Positions 8,120 through 15,976 of a stretch of 64,000 nt of DNA are shown here, piece after piece (within the stretch, counting starts at the first letter, position 1; every line of letters starts with the position of its first letter). The DNA is from Prevotella sp. UBA2755 (GTDB lineage Bacteria; Bacteroidota; Bacteroidia; Bacteroidales; Bacteroidaceae): positions 22,641 to 86,640 of the forward strand of contig DEJF01000047.1 of the NCBI GenBank assembly GCA_002353225.1. Reading direction: 5' to 3'. The translations under genes and the position numbers were made by a program. The notes under the pieces are model-generated. The model was not told where the DNA came from. It ran no database searches and saw only the letters and a program-made list of their open reading frames with translations.

Positions 8120-9046
8120 ATGAAAAAAGTTCTTTTTAGTTTAATCGCATTGATGATAGTAATGGTTATGAACGGACAAGTGAAGCAGACGTATTTGACG
8201 CTGAACAATGGCGTGCAGATGCCACAATTCGGACTCGGGGTGTATAGTATTCCTGATGGTGAGGAGACCTATAACTCGGTAATGACCGCCTTGAAGTGTG
8301 GCTACCGCCATATTGACACGGCACATGCCTATCGTAATGAACGTAGTGTAGGACGGGCAGTGAAGGATAGCGGCATTGACCGTTCCGAGATTTGGATCAC
8401 GAGTAAGTTGTGGCCCAACGAGTATGGTGAGGGTAAGACACTGAAAGCCATCGACCGCATGTGCGGACGCTTAGGTGTTGACTATATCGACCTGGTTTAT
8501 TTCCATCAGCCCGTAGGCGACTTTGTGGGCGGCTGGAAGGAAATGGAAAAGGCATTAGAGAGTGGCAAGGTTCGCGCCATCGGCATCTCCAACTTCGATG
8601 TGAACGACAGCATTTGGAACTCCATCGTGGAGAACTGCCGCATCGTGCCGCAGATTGTTCAGATAGAGTGCCATCCTTATGCTCAGCGTGAGTATTGGCA
8701 GAAGATGGCTGCCAAGCACAACATTCAGATTGAGTGTTGGTTCCCACTTGGCGGACGTGACTCTAAAGGTGAAATTCTGCGTGACCCCGTTATCAACGAG
8801 ATAGCCAAGACTCATGGTAAGAGTCCCGCCCAGATTATTATCCGTTGGCACATGCAGAAGGGCTTCTCTGTTATCCCTGGTGCTTCGAATCCAGACTACA
8901 TCCATGAGAACATCGAGACCTTCGATTTCGCCCTCTCTAACTACGAGATGGAGCGCATCCACCAACTGAACAAGGAGAAGCGTTACTTCAACATGTCGTA
9001 TGAAGATCAGGTGAAGTGGTTTTCGCAGTATAATCCTACAGACTAA
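8120..9046 (+). CDS. Aldo/keto reductase with signal peptide (exported)
   Basis: This is a second aldo/keto reductase, 308 residues, carrying an N-terminal signal sequence (MKKVLFSLIALMIVMVMNGQ, cleavage expected near residue 20). The catalytic tetrad is complete: Asp66 and Tyr71 in HIDTAHAYRNE, Lys96 in TSKLW and His129 in VYFHQ. The NADP-binding end SVIPGASNPDYIHEN is present. Export of an NAD(P)H-dependent reductase is unusual, since the cofactor is normally cytoplasmic; many Bacteroidota carry such forms with unexplained function. It is followed directly by the remnant of a third aldo/keto reductase (9071-9199), so this locus once held tandem copies. Confidence 0.9.
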   Translation: MKKVLFSLIALMIVMVMNGQVKQTYLTLNNGVQMPQFGLGVYSIPDGEETYNSVMTALKCGYRHIDTAHAYRNERSVGRAVKDSGIDRSEIWITSKLWPNEYGEGKTLKAIDRMCGRLGVDYIDLVYFHQPVGDFVGGWKEMEKALESGKVRAIGISNFDVNDSIWNSIVENCRIVPQIVQIECHPYAQREYWQKMAAKHNIQIECWFPLGGRDSKGEILRDPVINEIAKTHGKSPAQIIIRWHMQKGFSVIPGASNPDYIHENIETFDFALSNYEMERIHQLNKEKRYFNMSYEDQVKWFSQYNPTD

Positions 9047-9070
9047 TTAGGTATGAATAAGGTATTATAA

Positions 9071-9199
9071 TCCATTCCCGGCTCTTCCAACGCCGCTCAC
9101 ATCGCTGAGGACTATGACATCTTCGACTTCGAACTGACACCCGACGAGATGAAGCGCATCAACGCCCTGGAGTGTAACCACCGTTTTGCATCGTATTAA
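9071..9199 (+). pseudogene. C-terminal remnant of an aldo/keto reductase
   Basis: Bases 9071-9199 translate as 42 residues beginning SIPGSSNAAHIAEDYDIFDF and ending with CNHRFASY and a stop. IPGSS and the following helix are the NADP-binding end of aldo/keto reductases, equivalent to VIPGASNPDYIHEN in the gene just upstream. No start codon or upstream part of this domain is present; the preceding bases 9047-9070 do not continue it. It is a truncated leftover of a tandem duplicate or a neighbouring gene, not a functional protein. Confidence 0.85.
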
Positions 9200-9355
9200 A
9201 GCGTGAACAATAGTTTAAGCTTGCGAAAGTGAAAAAACGCAACACTTTGACCTTTGGTCTTACTCCTCCTTGCAAGCACAAAACTGATGTAAGCATCATT
9301 TAGTGATTGCTTCGTTCGTCGTTTTGCCCACCTTTTTGCGCTTTTTAACGTCCCG

Positions 9356-9389
9356 TTTGCATCAAGTTTGCGAAAAAATGTACCTTTGC
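9356..9389 (+). promoter_or_regulatory. Promoter before the small ORF and BspA-like gene
   Basis: A -33 TTTG at 9356-9359 and -7 TACCTTTGC at 9381-9389 are spaced by 21 bases. Transcription would begin near 9396 and cover the small ORF at 9420 and the BspA-like gene at 9667. The stretch 9200-9355 before it holds no recognisable gene. Confidence 0.8.
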
Positions 9390-9419
9390 AGCCGTTATGA
9401 CAATTTAATGCGCATAAAT

Positions 9420-9629
9420 ATGGTAACACTAACAGGAATGAAGCGGGAGAATGGTCGTACAGCACGTGTCATCTCGGTCAGCGTACGCCTGAGTGGAAGG
9501 ACTGACAAGCCCAAGAGCGAAGAATTGACTATTGAGAAATTTGAACAATGCGTTGCAAGGCGCAGCGATATACCTTTGGCACGTTCCTATTCCCCTCGGG
9601 GAGATTCGGGGCGTGCTTTTGTTATTTAA
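9420..9629 (+). CDS. Small hypothetical ORF (69 residues)
   Basis: An ATG 31 bases after a strong promoter opens a 69-residue frame rich in charged residues (MVTLTGMKRENGRTARVI..). No domain or membrane segment is recognised. Its last 20 residues fall on a GC-rich segment (TTCCCCTCGGGGAGATTCGG) that looks like one of the interspersed repeats of this genome. It may be a real short protein, a leader peptide, or simply the 5' untranslated region of the BspA-like gene that starts 38 bases later. The promoter placement is its main support. Confidence 0.3.
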   Translation: MVTLTGMKRENGRTARVISVSVRLSGRTDKPKSEELTIEKFEQCVARRSDIPLARSYSPRGDSGRAFVI

Positions 9630-9666
9630 TCATTTAACTTACTAAGACTTAATAAATTTGTTTATT

Positions 9667-11213
9667 ATGAAGAAAAACTACTTAGTTTATTTGCCCTGCT
9701 GCTCTTTGCAGTGCAGGGTGTGTGGGCAGAGAAGAAGTTCTACGCCCAAGAGAGCGGGAACAAGACTATAATACTGATGTATGATAATGTGCCCGCAGGT
9801 AAGCCTTACTTTTCCAATGGCAAATGGGTTGAACTCATAAATGGCGCAGAGACTGAGACTAACTATATTAGTGATATCACTAATGTGACCATTGGTGCAA
9901 GCTGCGGCGATTACAATGGCACTACGTTGGAGTATCTGTTCAGTGGTTTTCATAGTCTAAAAAAGATAAGTGGCTTAGGCACTCTTGTAACCGAGAAAAT
10001 TACGGATATGGATTTTATGTTCAACGAATGCCGCTCCTTGACCTCGTTCGACTTCAGCAAGTTCAATACCTCGAATGTTAAAGATATGTCGTATATGTTC
10101 AGCGGTTGCAGTTCCTTGACCTCGCTCAACTTCAATAATCTCAATACTGCTAATGTTTTCAAGATGGAATACATGTTCGGCGGTTGCAGCGCCTTGACTA
10201 CGCTCGACCTCAGCAATTTCAACACTGCGAATGTTATCTATATGGACGGAATGTTCAGCGGTTGCAGCGCTTTGACCAAGCTCGACCTCAGCAGTTTCAA
10301 AACTTCGAAGGTTATTACCGACGTAAGTAGTATGTTCTGGGGATGTTCCGAGCTGACGACCATCATCGTGGGCGACGGCTGGAAAGAGAGTTTAATTATA
10401 CAAGGGTTCGTGGACCGAAGTAATACGTTCTACAACTGCTCCAAACTTCCTGGCTATGATGGAGGTGCTATTGACGCGTCCAAAGCCCACACGGGTACGG
10501 ACGGATACCTGACTATGATGCTGAACGAGACCGATGACAACAGTTCGTGGATTTCGGAGCACAATGGTCAGAAGCACAGAGTGATGCTGAAACGCACACT
10601 GAAGGCGGGCTCATATAATACGTTCAGCGTGCCGTTCTTTATGAATGCTATTCCAGAAGGATGGAAGGCGAAGGAGCTGGACACTGACTATAACTATACC
10701 AAGCTGCAAAATGGCACACTGACGTTGGCCTTCATTGCCGCAGGCGCAAGCAGAATCCAGCCCAACAGGGCTTATCTGGTGAAGGTGAATGCCGATGTGG
10801 TGAACCCGGCATTCAGCGATGTGACTATCAGTAATACGAATGACTATATCTCGACCGTTTCGAATGTGGTAAGATTCATGCCTACATCATTTGGCAAGAC
10901 CACACTGACTGACGCAAAGGAGAACATCCTGTTCCTTGCTGAGGGCGACAAACTGAAGCATCCGAGTGAAGCGGGTCAGAGCATCAAGGGCTTCCGTGGA
11001 TACTTCCTGCTGTTGGGTAACGCTGCACATGCCCGCACCTTCCACATGGACTTCGGCGACGGTGAGACCACTTCTGTCAATGAAGAATTAAGAATTAAGA
11101 ATGAAGAATCTGCTGCCGCCCAGTGGTACACGCTGGACGGTGTGCGCTTGAGCGGCAAGCCCAGCAGCAAGGGCATCTACATCGTGAACGGAAAGAAAAT
11201 AGTCATCAAATAA
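9667..11213 (+). CDS. BspA-like surface protein (DUF285 repeats), frameshifted in the signal peptide
   Basis: From GTG 9711 on, the frame encodes about 500 residues: several 24-25 residue BspA/DUF285 repeats (pattern F-N-T-S-N-V..M-S-Y-M-F-S-G-C-S-S-L-T-S-L) near residues 95-220, a domain of unknown function, and a C-terminal tail YTLDGVRL..GIYIVNGKKIVIK that resembles secretion/sorting tails of this group. The expected signal peptide (LLSLFALLLFAVQGVWA) is encoded just upstream, but the only ATG (9667) is one base out of frame: the A run at 9673-9677 has five A where six would restore MKKKLLSLFALLL. This is either a sequencing slip, a disabling mutation, or slippage-based on/off control. NEELRIKNEE near residue 464 is an in-frame copy of the GAAGAAT repeat. 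Confidence 0.75.
11080..11108 (+). repeat. In-frame GAAGAATTAAGAATTAAGA repeat in the first BspA-like gene
   Basis: AATGAAGAATTAAGAATTA and the following AGAATGAAGAATC are read as NEELRIKNEES just before the C-terminal tail. Confidence 0.75.
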
Positions 11214-11231
11214 AGAAAGGAGGACAGAACT

Positions 11232-11405
11232 ATGATTAAGAAAGCATATGAACAACCCGCAATGAAAATAGTAAAGATTCAGCAGCAGTCACACATCCTG
11301 GCTGGTTCGCTGACCAGCATACAGATCAAGGGTCTCGACAACGGAGAGTTGCTCATCTTCGATGACGACAACAAGAGCGACAACACCTGGAACGACGCTT
11401 GGTAA
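11232..11405 (+). CDS. Small peptide with LAGS motif, downstream of BspA-like gene
   Basis: A 57-residue protein starts at ATG 11232, 18 bases after the BspA-like stop, with an unusually clear Shine-Dalgarno AGGAGG at 11218-11223. It begins MIKKAYEQPAMKIVKIQQQ, followed by SHILAGS, then a mostly acidic second half ending DNTWNDAW. The same plan (Y-x-x-P-x-M, hydrophobic/Gln stretch, L-x-G-S, acidic tail, final Trp) is seen at 19137-19310. Short proteins of this layout are common hypotheticals in Prevotellaceae. L-A-G-S resembles a double-glycine type leader cleavage site, so an exported peptide precursor is possible, but that is inference. No function is known to me. Confidence 0.7.
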   Translation: MIKKAYEQPAMKIVKIQQQSHILAGSLTSIQIKGLDNGELLIFDDDNKSDNTWNDAW

Positions 11406-11501
11406 ACCATAGCCTCTGAACTGATGGATGTCTGCGGAGGCGGCTCTGCTATCGCTTAATCGCATCATTGCACCAAGATAAAACAACTAAAAGTAACTAT
11501 T

Positions 11502-12347
11502 ATGATTTTCGACAGAAACGAACAGAAACAGGTAGTGGCACTCTTGGGTGCCGGTAGTATGGGAACTGCTATTGTGCGCCGCATTGGTGCTGGTAAGAAA
11601 ATTCTGCTGGGCGACATCAGTGAGAAAGCATTGGAGCGAGTTGGTGACGATTTCCGTCGTTGTGGCTACGATGTGGAGACGCTGCAGGTAAACGCCTTGC
11701 AGAAGGAGAGCGTGGAAGCATTTGCCAAGAAAGCAGCAGAACTGGGTCCTGTGATGTATTTCATCGATACCGCTGGTGCATCACCCAACCAGGCTAATCC
11801 AGAGCACATCGTTGACCTCGACATGGTGGGAACTGGTTATGCCGTGGATGCCTTTGGCGAGGTGATGGCTGAGGGTGGGGCAGGACTTATTATCTCCAGT
11901 CAGGCAGCCTATATGTATCCCATCCCCAACGATATCGAACTGCAACTGGTGCAGACACCAACCGCTCAGTTGAAGGATGTGAAGTTCATTCAAGAGGTGG
12001 CCATGCAGAACAGCGGCTTTGCCTATATGATTGCCAAGCGCATGAACCACCTGCAGGCTCAGCGTGCCGCCGCCACCTCATGGCGTAAGCGTCGTGCCCG
12101 TATCAACACCATCTCTCCGGGTGTCATCGTCACCCCGCTGGCTTACGATGAGTTCAATGCCAATGGCGAGGGCTATCAGCGTATGATTGATGCCTCTGCT
12201 GCTCAGCGTACAGGTACCAGTGATGAGATTGCCGAGGCAGCAGCCTTCCTGCTGGGTGAGCATGCTAAGTTTATTACAGGTACCGACTTGCTCATCGACG
12301 GTGGTGTCATCGCTGCCATCCGCACAGGTGAGTATCAATTAGGATAA
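11502..12347 (+). CDS. Short-chain dehydrogenase/reductase
   Basis: This 281-residue oxidoreductase has a Rossmann nucleotide-binding loop LLGAGSMGTAI (residues 14-24), a segment IISSQAAYMYP supplying the catalytic serine (132/133), the Y-x-x-x-K pair Tyr175-Lys179 in AYMIAKRMN, and the C-terminal GTDLLIDGGV typical of this superfamily. An insertion of about 35 residues separates the serine from the tyrosine. The GxGSMG loop is unlike the classical TGxxxGIG, so it is a divergent member. Substrate unknown. It lies between the small LAGS peptide and another dehydrogenase, part of the oxidoreductase-rich stretch; no clear promoter was found in the 96 bases upstream. Confidence 0.88.
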   Translation: MIFDRNEQKQVVALLGAGSMGTAIVRRIGAGKKILLGDISEKALERVGDDFRRCGYDVETLQVNALQKESVEAFAKKAAELGPVMYFIDTAGASPNQANPEHIVDLDMVGTGYAVDAFGEVMAEGGAGLIISSQAAYMYPIPNDIELQLVQTPTAQLKDVKFIQEVAMQNSGFAYMIAKRMNHLQAQRAAATSWRKRRARINTISPGVIVTPLAYDEFNANGEGYQRMIDASAAQRTGTSDEIAEAAAFLLGEHAKFITGTDLLIDGGVIAAIRTGEYQLG

Positions 12348-12477
12348 AACATAAAGAATTATTATGTTTCATCCGACAGACTGATTTCCTTAATCTATAT
12401 TAAAAACAGGCATGTTCTGCAAGAAAAATGTGTATAATGAATGTAAAGTCATGAGAAATCATTACTTTTGCAAGGAA

Positions 12478-12635
12478 ATTAGCAGGACGTGCATAAACGA
12501 CGTAATGCAATCGGAGTTTAACATTTAATTGATAATTCTTCCTTCATAAGCCGACGCACAGGCTGTTGTAGAGGATTAAGTAACCCCTAAATAGATAATG
12601 TGGGGATTGACCATGACAAGTCAATCCCCATTTTT
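12478..12635 (+). ncRNA. Candidate short transcript or attenuated leader
   Basis: A -7 element TACTTTTGC at 12463-12471 is followed about 130 bases later by a strong terminator: TGGGGATTGA (12601-12610) pairs perfectly with TCAATCCCCA (12621-12630), then five T. The terminator is 26 bases before the dehydrogenase start at 12662. The interval has no convincing open frame. It may be a free-standing small RNA or a leader with premature termination controlling the downstream gene. The remaining part of the 12348-12661 gap shows nothing else recognisable. Confidence 0.35.
12601..12635 (+). terminator. Perfect 10-bp stem terminator upstream of the dehydrogenase
   Basis: A 10-base perfect stem with a 10-base loop followed by TTTTT. 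It lies before, not after, the gene at 12662, which makes it either the end of a small RNA or an attenuator. Confidence 0.75.
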
Positions 12636-12661
12636 ATAAAAAGAATAATATAAATGATGCT

Positions 12662-13417
12662 ATGGCTAAAATTGTGTTGATAACAGGTGCGACAAGTGGT
12701 ATTGGACTTGGTTGCGCCAGGAAATTCGCAGAGAATGGTGACAGACTGATACTGACAGGACGAAATGCGCAAAAACTTGAAGAGATCCGTCAGGAGTTGG
12801 CAGCCAAGGGTACAGATGTCATCACACTGACTTTTGACGTGAGAGATCGTGAGAAGGCTATCAAACTGATCGACGAGTTACCTACAGAATGGCAGGCTAT
12901 TGATGTGTTAGTCAACAATGCAGGTCTGGCTCTGGGAATGGACTCTGAATATGAGGGCGACCTCGATGAATGGGAAACGATGATAGACACAAACATCAAA
13001 GGACTGTTGACCATGACCCGTCTGGTGGTTCCTGGAATGGTGAAACGTAATCGTGGACACATCATCAACATTGGTTCCGTAGCAGGTGATGCCGCATACG
13101 CCGGAGGTAGTGTCTATTGCGCATCCAAAGCAGCAGTGAAGGCACTGTCGGACGGTCTGCGCATCGATATCGCAGAAACGGCAATCCGAGTGACGAATCT
13201 GAAACCCGGACTCGTCGAGACTAACTTCAGCAACGTCCGTTTCAGAGGTGATAAGGAGCGAGCCAAGAAGTTATATACAGGTATCAAGCCCTTGACGGGT
13301 GATGATATTGCCGATGTCGCTGTCTATGCAGCCAATGCTCCCGAGCATGTGCAGATAGCCGAGGTTCTGATCCTTGCCACCCATCAGGCAAGTCCCAGCA
13401 TCGTCGTGAGGAAATAG
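12662..13417 (+). CDS. Short-chain dehydrogenase (YdfG-like 3-hydroxy acid dehydrogenase type)
   Basis: The 251-residue classical short-chain dehydrogenase shows TGATSGIG (residues 8-15) for NADP binding with Arg34 after the second strand, NNAG (85-88), Ser139, and the catalytic Y-x-x-x-K at Tyr152/Lys156. The PGLVETNF segment and overall length fit the YdfG/serine 3-dehydrogenase group, which oxidises L-allo-threonine, serine and 3-hydroxy acids with NADP. It is a soluble cytoplasmic enzyme. A terminator/attenuator lies just upstream at 12601-12635, and the convergent regulator gene ends 7 bases after its stop. Confidence 0.92.
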   Translation: MAKIVLITGATSGIGLGCARKFAENGDRLILTGRNAQKLEEIRQELAAKGTDVITLTFDVRDREKAIKLIDELPTEWQAIDVLVNNAGLALGMDSEYEGDLDEWETMIDTNIKGLLTMTRLVVPGMVKRNRGHIINIGSVAGDAAYAGGSVYCASKAAVKALSDGLRIDIAETAIRVTNLKPGLVETNFSNVRFRGDKERAKKLYTGIKPLTGDDIADVAVYAANAPEHVQIAEVLILATHQASPSIVVRK

Positions 13418-13424
13418 ATAATGC

Positions 13425-15797
13425 TCATAGCAACTCCTGTAACCGCTTGAAAGCAGGAGCGAGGAGGGTGGTCTCCACCTCCTGTCCTGAGGGAGAGCGG
13501 AATATGCATCGGCGTTGCTTAGGGAGCAGGTTACTGATATGATGGATATTCACTAAGGTGCTGCGATCGGCACGGATGAACGTCTCTGGGTCAAGCATTT
13601 TCTCTAAGGTACCGAGACCAAGAAGTACGGTATCCTTATCGTAAAAGGTAACGATTTGAGAGTAGTTACCGTCCCCCTTGAAATAAGCGATGTCTTTCAC
13701 GAAGACAACAATGGTGCCGCTTGCTGTCCGCAAGGTGAGCCGCTCTTCCGTGTTCTTCTCCGTCATCTTGATGATGTCTTGAGCCAATTTGGTTGACTCC
13801 GCCTCACTTGCTTTCTTGCGGATAGCCTCTATCTGCTGTTCTTTCTGTAACTTCTCTCGTTGCAGTCGGATCATTCTCTGGCGGTTACGCCGTTTCTCAT
13901 ACCATCGGGTCATTGCCCATACGATAACTGCTAACAACAAAAGTCCTGAGAGCCATACCCACCAGTGTTGCCACCAACGGAGTGGGGGATAGATATAGGT
14001 GTCTTCCTCATGGTAAGCGAGCAGGTCGGCTGGTTTGAAAGACATCATCTGCTCCACGCCGGCAAGCCATAACGTCCCATCGTTGGTCTCGGCAATGGTC
14101 GCTTTCAGCGGCTCTGTCATGGTGAACCCGTTATGATGGTTGAAGAAACGGGTATCACTGACGTGGTAGTCGTTGTTGATGCGACAAACAAACAGTCCAT
14201 CGACGACCGCCACGACCAGATAACCATGTGGAGAGATATGCAGTGAGCGTACCTCATGACCAGCCAGTGGTGGTATCTGTGGGTTCAGTGGTTCTGGTTC
14301 TACTTGTCCTTGGCGTATGATGAACACAGAGTCGGCAGAGGCGAAGAAGACGGTCCCCTTGGCATCTGCGTCTATCGTTGAGACGATCAACTTCTGATTG
14401 CCGTATGTGGTCTTGCTGACCTGATGGTTCTTGGTGATAGAGAAAACACCAGAACTGCTGGCTATCCATAACCGACCACTCTGGTCGTGCGTCGCACACC
14501 AAGGGTGCAGGATTTCCGTAGTCAGTGTGTCGATAGCCGTTGTCTTCGGATCATAGGCAAGGATGCTGTTACGATTACCCGTGATGAGTCTGCCCCAAGC
14601 CTCCGCCACAAACTGGTAGCGGTCGCGAGGAAGACCTAACCATTGAAGTTGCTCGTGGTTGATGCTGACGATATCACCGTTTCCTGCCATATAGACATGG
14701 TCTCCTATCCGTACACCACTTGGTGCGAAAAACTGTTCTGGGTTGTCGTCAATGACTTTCCCGTCCACCAATACTTTCCCATTCAGTGTTCCCATCACCA
14801 GTCTTCCTGTTTGGTCTACGGTGACAGATCTCACGATATCGTTCTCGTCTGTCAGCGTGTGGTTCATGAAACAACGGTTGAAGAAACAGTAGACCCCTTG
14901 GTAACTTGCCACCCACAAACGGTCCCAGCGGTCTACCATGATATCACGGATAAGGTTGATGCCCGTAAAGAGTTGACGGACACCCTTTCCGTCATAGAGA
15001 TAGATCGTATGCTCGTCGGCTATGACCATGCTGCCGGAGCGAAGCATCCTGACCGTCAGTCCGTAACTCGCCATCGACCAGTCGACAGCCACTAACCGCC
15101 GCATACCGTCTTTTCCCATTCTGTAGATACCATCCGAGGCAAAGGCAAGCAGTCCTTGAGGAGTGCGCAACAAGGTATATATGTCGCTCTTGCCAGATAG
15201 TCTGATAGCCTTTTTGCTTCCTCGTCTCACCTGATAGAGTCCCTGTGTGGTAGGAATCATGATGTGGAGGGAGTCGATGAATAGTTTCCTGTCTGGGGTC
15301 ATCTCATCGAGCATAGAACTAATCAGCAGTGGCTCGATACCCTCCCGTGTCATGCGACATAGTCGACGGTGCTCTTCCAGACTGTCTTCCATCAGCACGT
15401 AACCGTTAGGCAGACTCCCTGCGTTTAGGTTGTTCTGCAACCAGTGCCCCTTGGGGTCGAGTGGGAGCGGCTCCACCTCCTCATAGTCCACCCTCCATTG
15501 TCGGAAGAATCCCAATGCCCTCACCTCTTGGTCTACCTCAGTGAATCCCACGATGTTCAGCCGTCGCCCTTTCAGGAAGGGGGTGAATGTCTTGCCGTCA
15601 TAACGGACGAACCCAGACAGTGTACCTATATAAATATACCCGTGTGAGTCTTGCCACAGCCGTTCCGTCTGCATCTGCGGCAGTCCGTCCTGTGTGGTAT
15701 AGCGTCGATAGGTCAGGTGACTCTCTGTCTGAGCCTGCATATCCATACAGAGACAGAGCGTCAGCACCAGGAGCAGTATGCGTTTGAATGTTTCCAT
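13425..15797 (-). CDS. Membrane-anchored propeller sensor with LytTR DNA-binding domain
   Basis: The 790-residue protein begins with a signal peptide (about 1-22), continues with about 600 residues of periplasmic beta-propeller repeats (RYTTQDGLPQMQTERLWQDSHGYIYIGT, DRWDRLWVASYQGV, DQSGRLWIASSSGV), then one membrane helix (WVWLSGLLLLAVIVWAM, about residue 625-641), a coiled coil (about 645-685) and a C-terminal LytTR DNA-binding domain (VKDIAYFKGDGNYSQIVTF..FIRADRSTLVNIHHI). It has no histidine kinase or receiver domain: a periplasmic signal would be passed directly to a membrane-tethered DNA-binding domain. This resembles the hybrid regulators of Bacteroidota but with LytTR in place of kinase. 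It is divergent from the secreted protein gene at 15977, a likely target. Confidence 0.88.
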   Translation of the reverse strand: METFKRILLLVLTLCLCMDMQAQTESHLTYRRYTTQDGLPQMQTERLWQDSHGYIYIGTLSGFVRYDGKTFTPFLKGRRLNIVGFTEVDQEVRALGFFRQWRVDYEEVEPLPLDPKGHWLQNNLNAGSLPNGYVLMEDSLEEHRRLCRMTREGIEPLLISSMLDEMTPDRKLFIDSLHIMIPTTQGLYQVRRGSKKAIRLSGKSDIYTLLRTPQGLLAFASDGIYRMGKDGMRRLVAVDWSMASYGLTVRMLRSGSMVIADEHTIYLYDGKGVRQLFTGINLIRDIMVDRWDRLWVASYQGVYCFFNRCFMNHTLTDENDIVRSVTVDQTGRLVMGTLNGKVLVDGKVIDDNPEQFFAPSGVRIGDHVYMAGNGDIVSINHEQLQWLGLPRDRYQFVAEAWGRLITGNRNSILAYDPKTTAIDTLTTEILHPWCATHDQSGRLWIASSSGVFSITKNHQVSKTTYGNQKLIVSTIDADAKGTVFFASADSVFIIRQGQVEPEPLNPQIPPLAGHEVRSLHISPHGYLVVAVVDGLFVCRINNDYHVSDTRFFNHHNGFTMTEPLKATIAETNDGTLWLAGVEQMMSFKPADLLAYHEEDTYIYPPLRWWQHWWVWLSGLLLLAVIVWAMTRWYEKRRNRQRMIRLQREKLQKEQQIEAIRKKASEAESTKLAQDIIKMTEKNTEERLTLRTASGTIVVFVKDIAYFKGDGNYSQIVTFYDKDTVLLGLGTLEKMLDPETFIRADRSTLVNIHHISNLLPKQRRCIFRSPSGQEVETTLLAPAFKRLQELL

Positions 15798-15935
15798 GAT
15801 GCGAAGTTACTAAAAAAAGTGGAATACCAAAAGCATTCTCCCATAATTATTTCTCCCGCTGCCGAGTTCGTCACTCACAAGGGGCAGTTCGTCAAAAACA
15901 CCTGCTGCAAGGGCGTTCCTGCATCATCTTTTTCC

Positions 15936-15944
15936 TATCTTTGC
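15936..15944 (+). promoter_or_regulatory. Promoter -7 element of the secreted-protein gene
   Basis: TATCTTTGC matches the Bacteroidota -7 consensus exactly and lies 32 bases before ATG 15977. The region 15798-15935 shared with the divergent LytTR regulator is where its operator would be expected; LytTR sites are poorly conserved and none could be assigned by eye. Confidence 0.8.
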
Positions 15945-15976
15945 GATAGTTTAAGATTGTCTCATTTAAAAAAATA

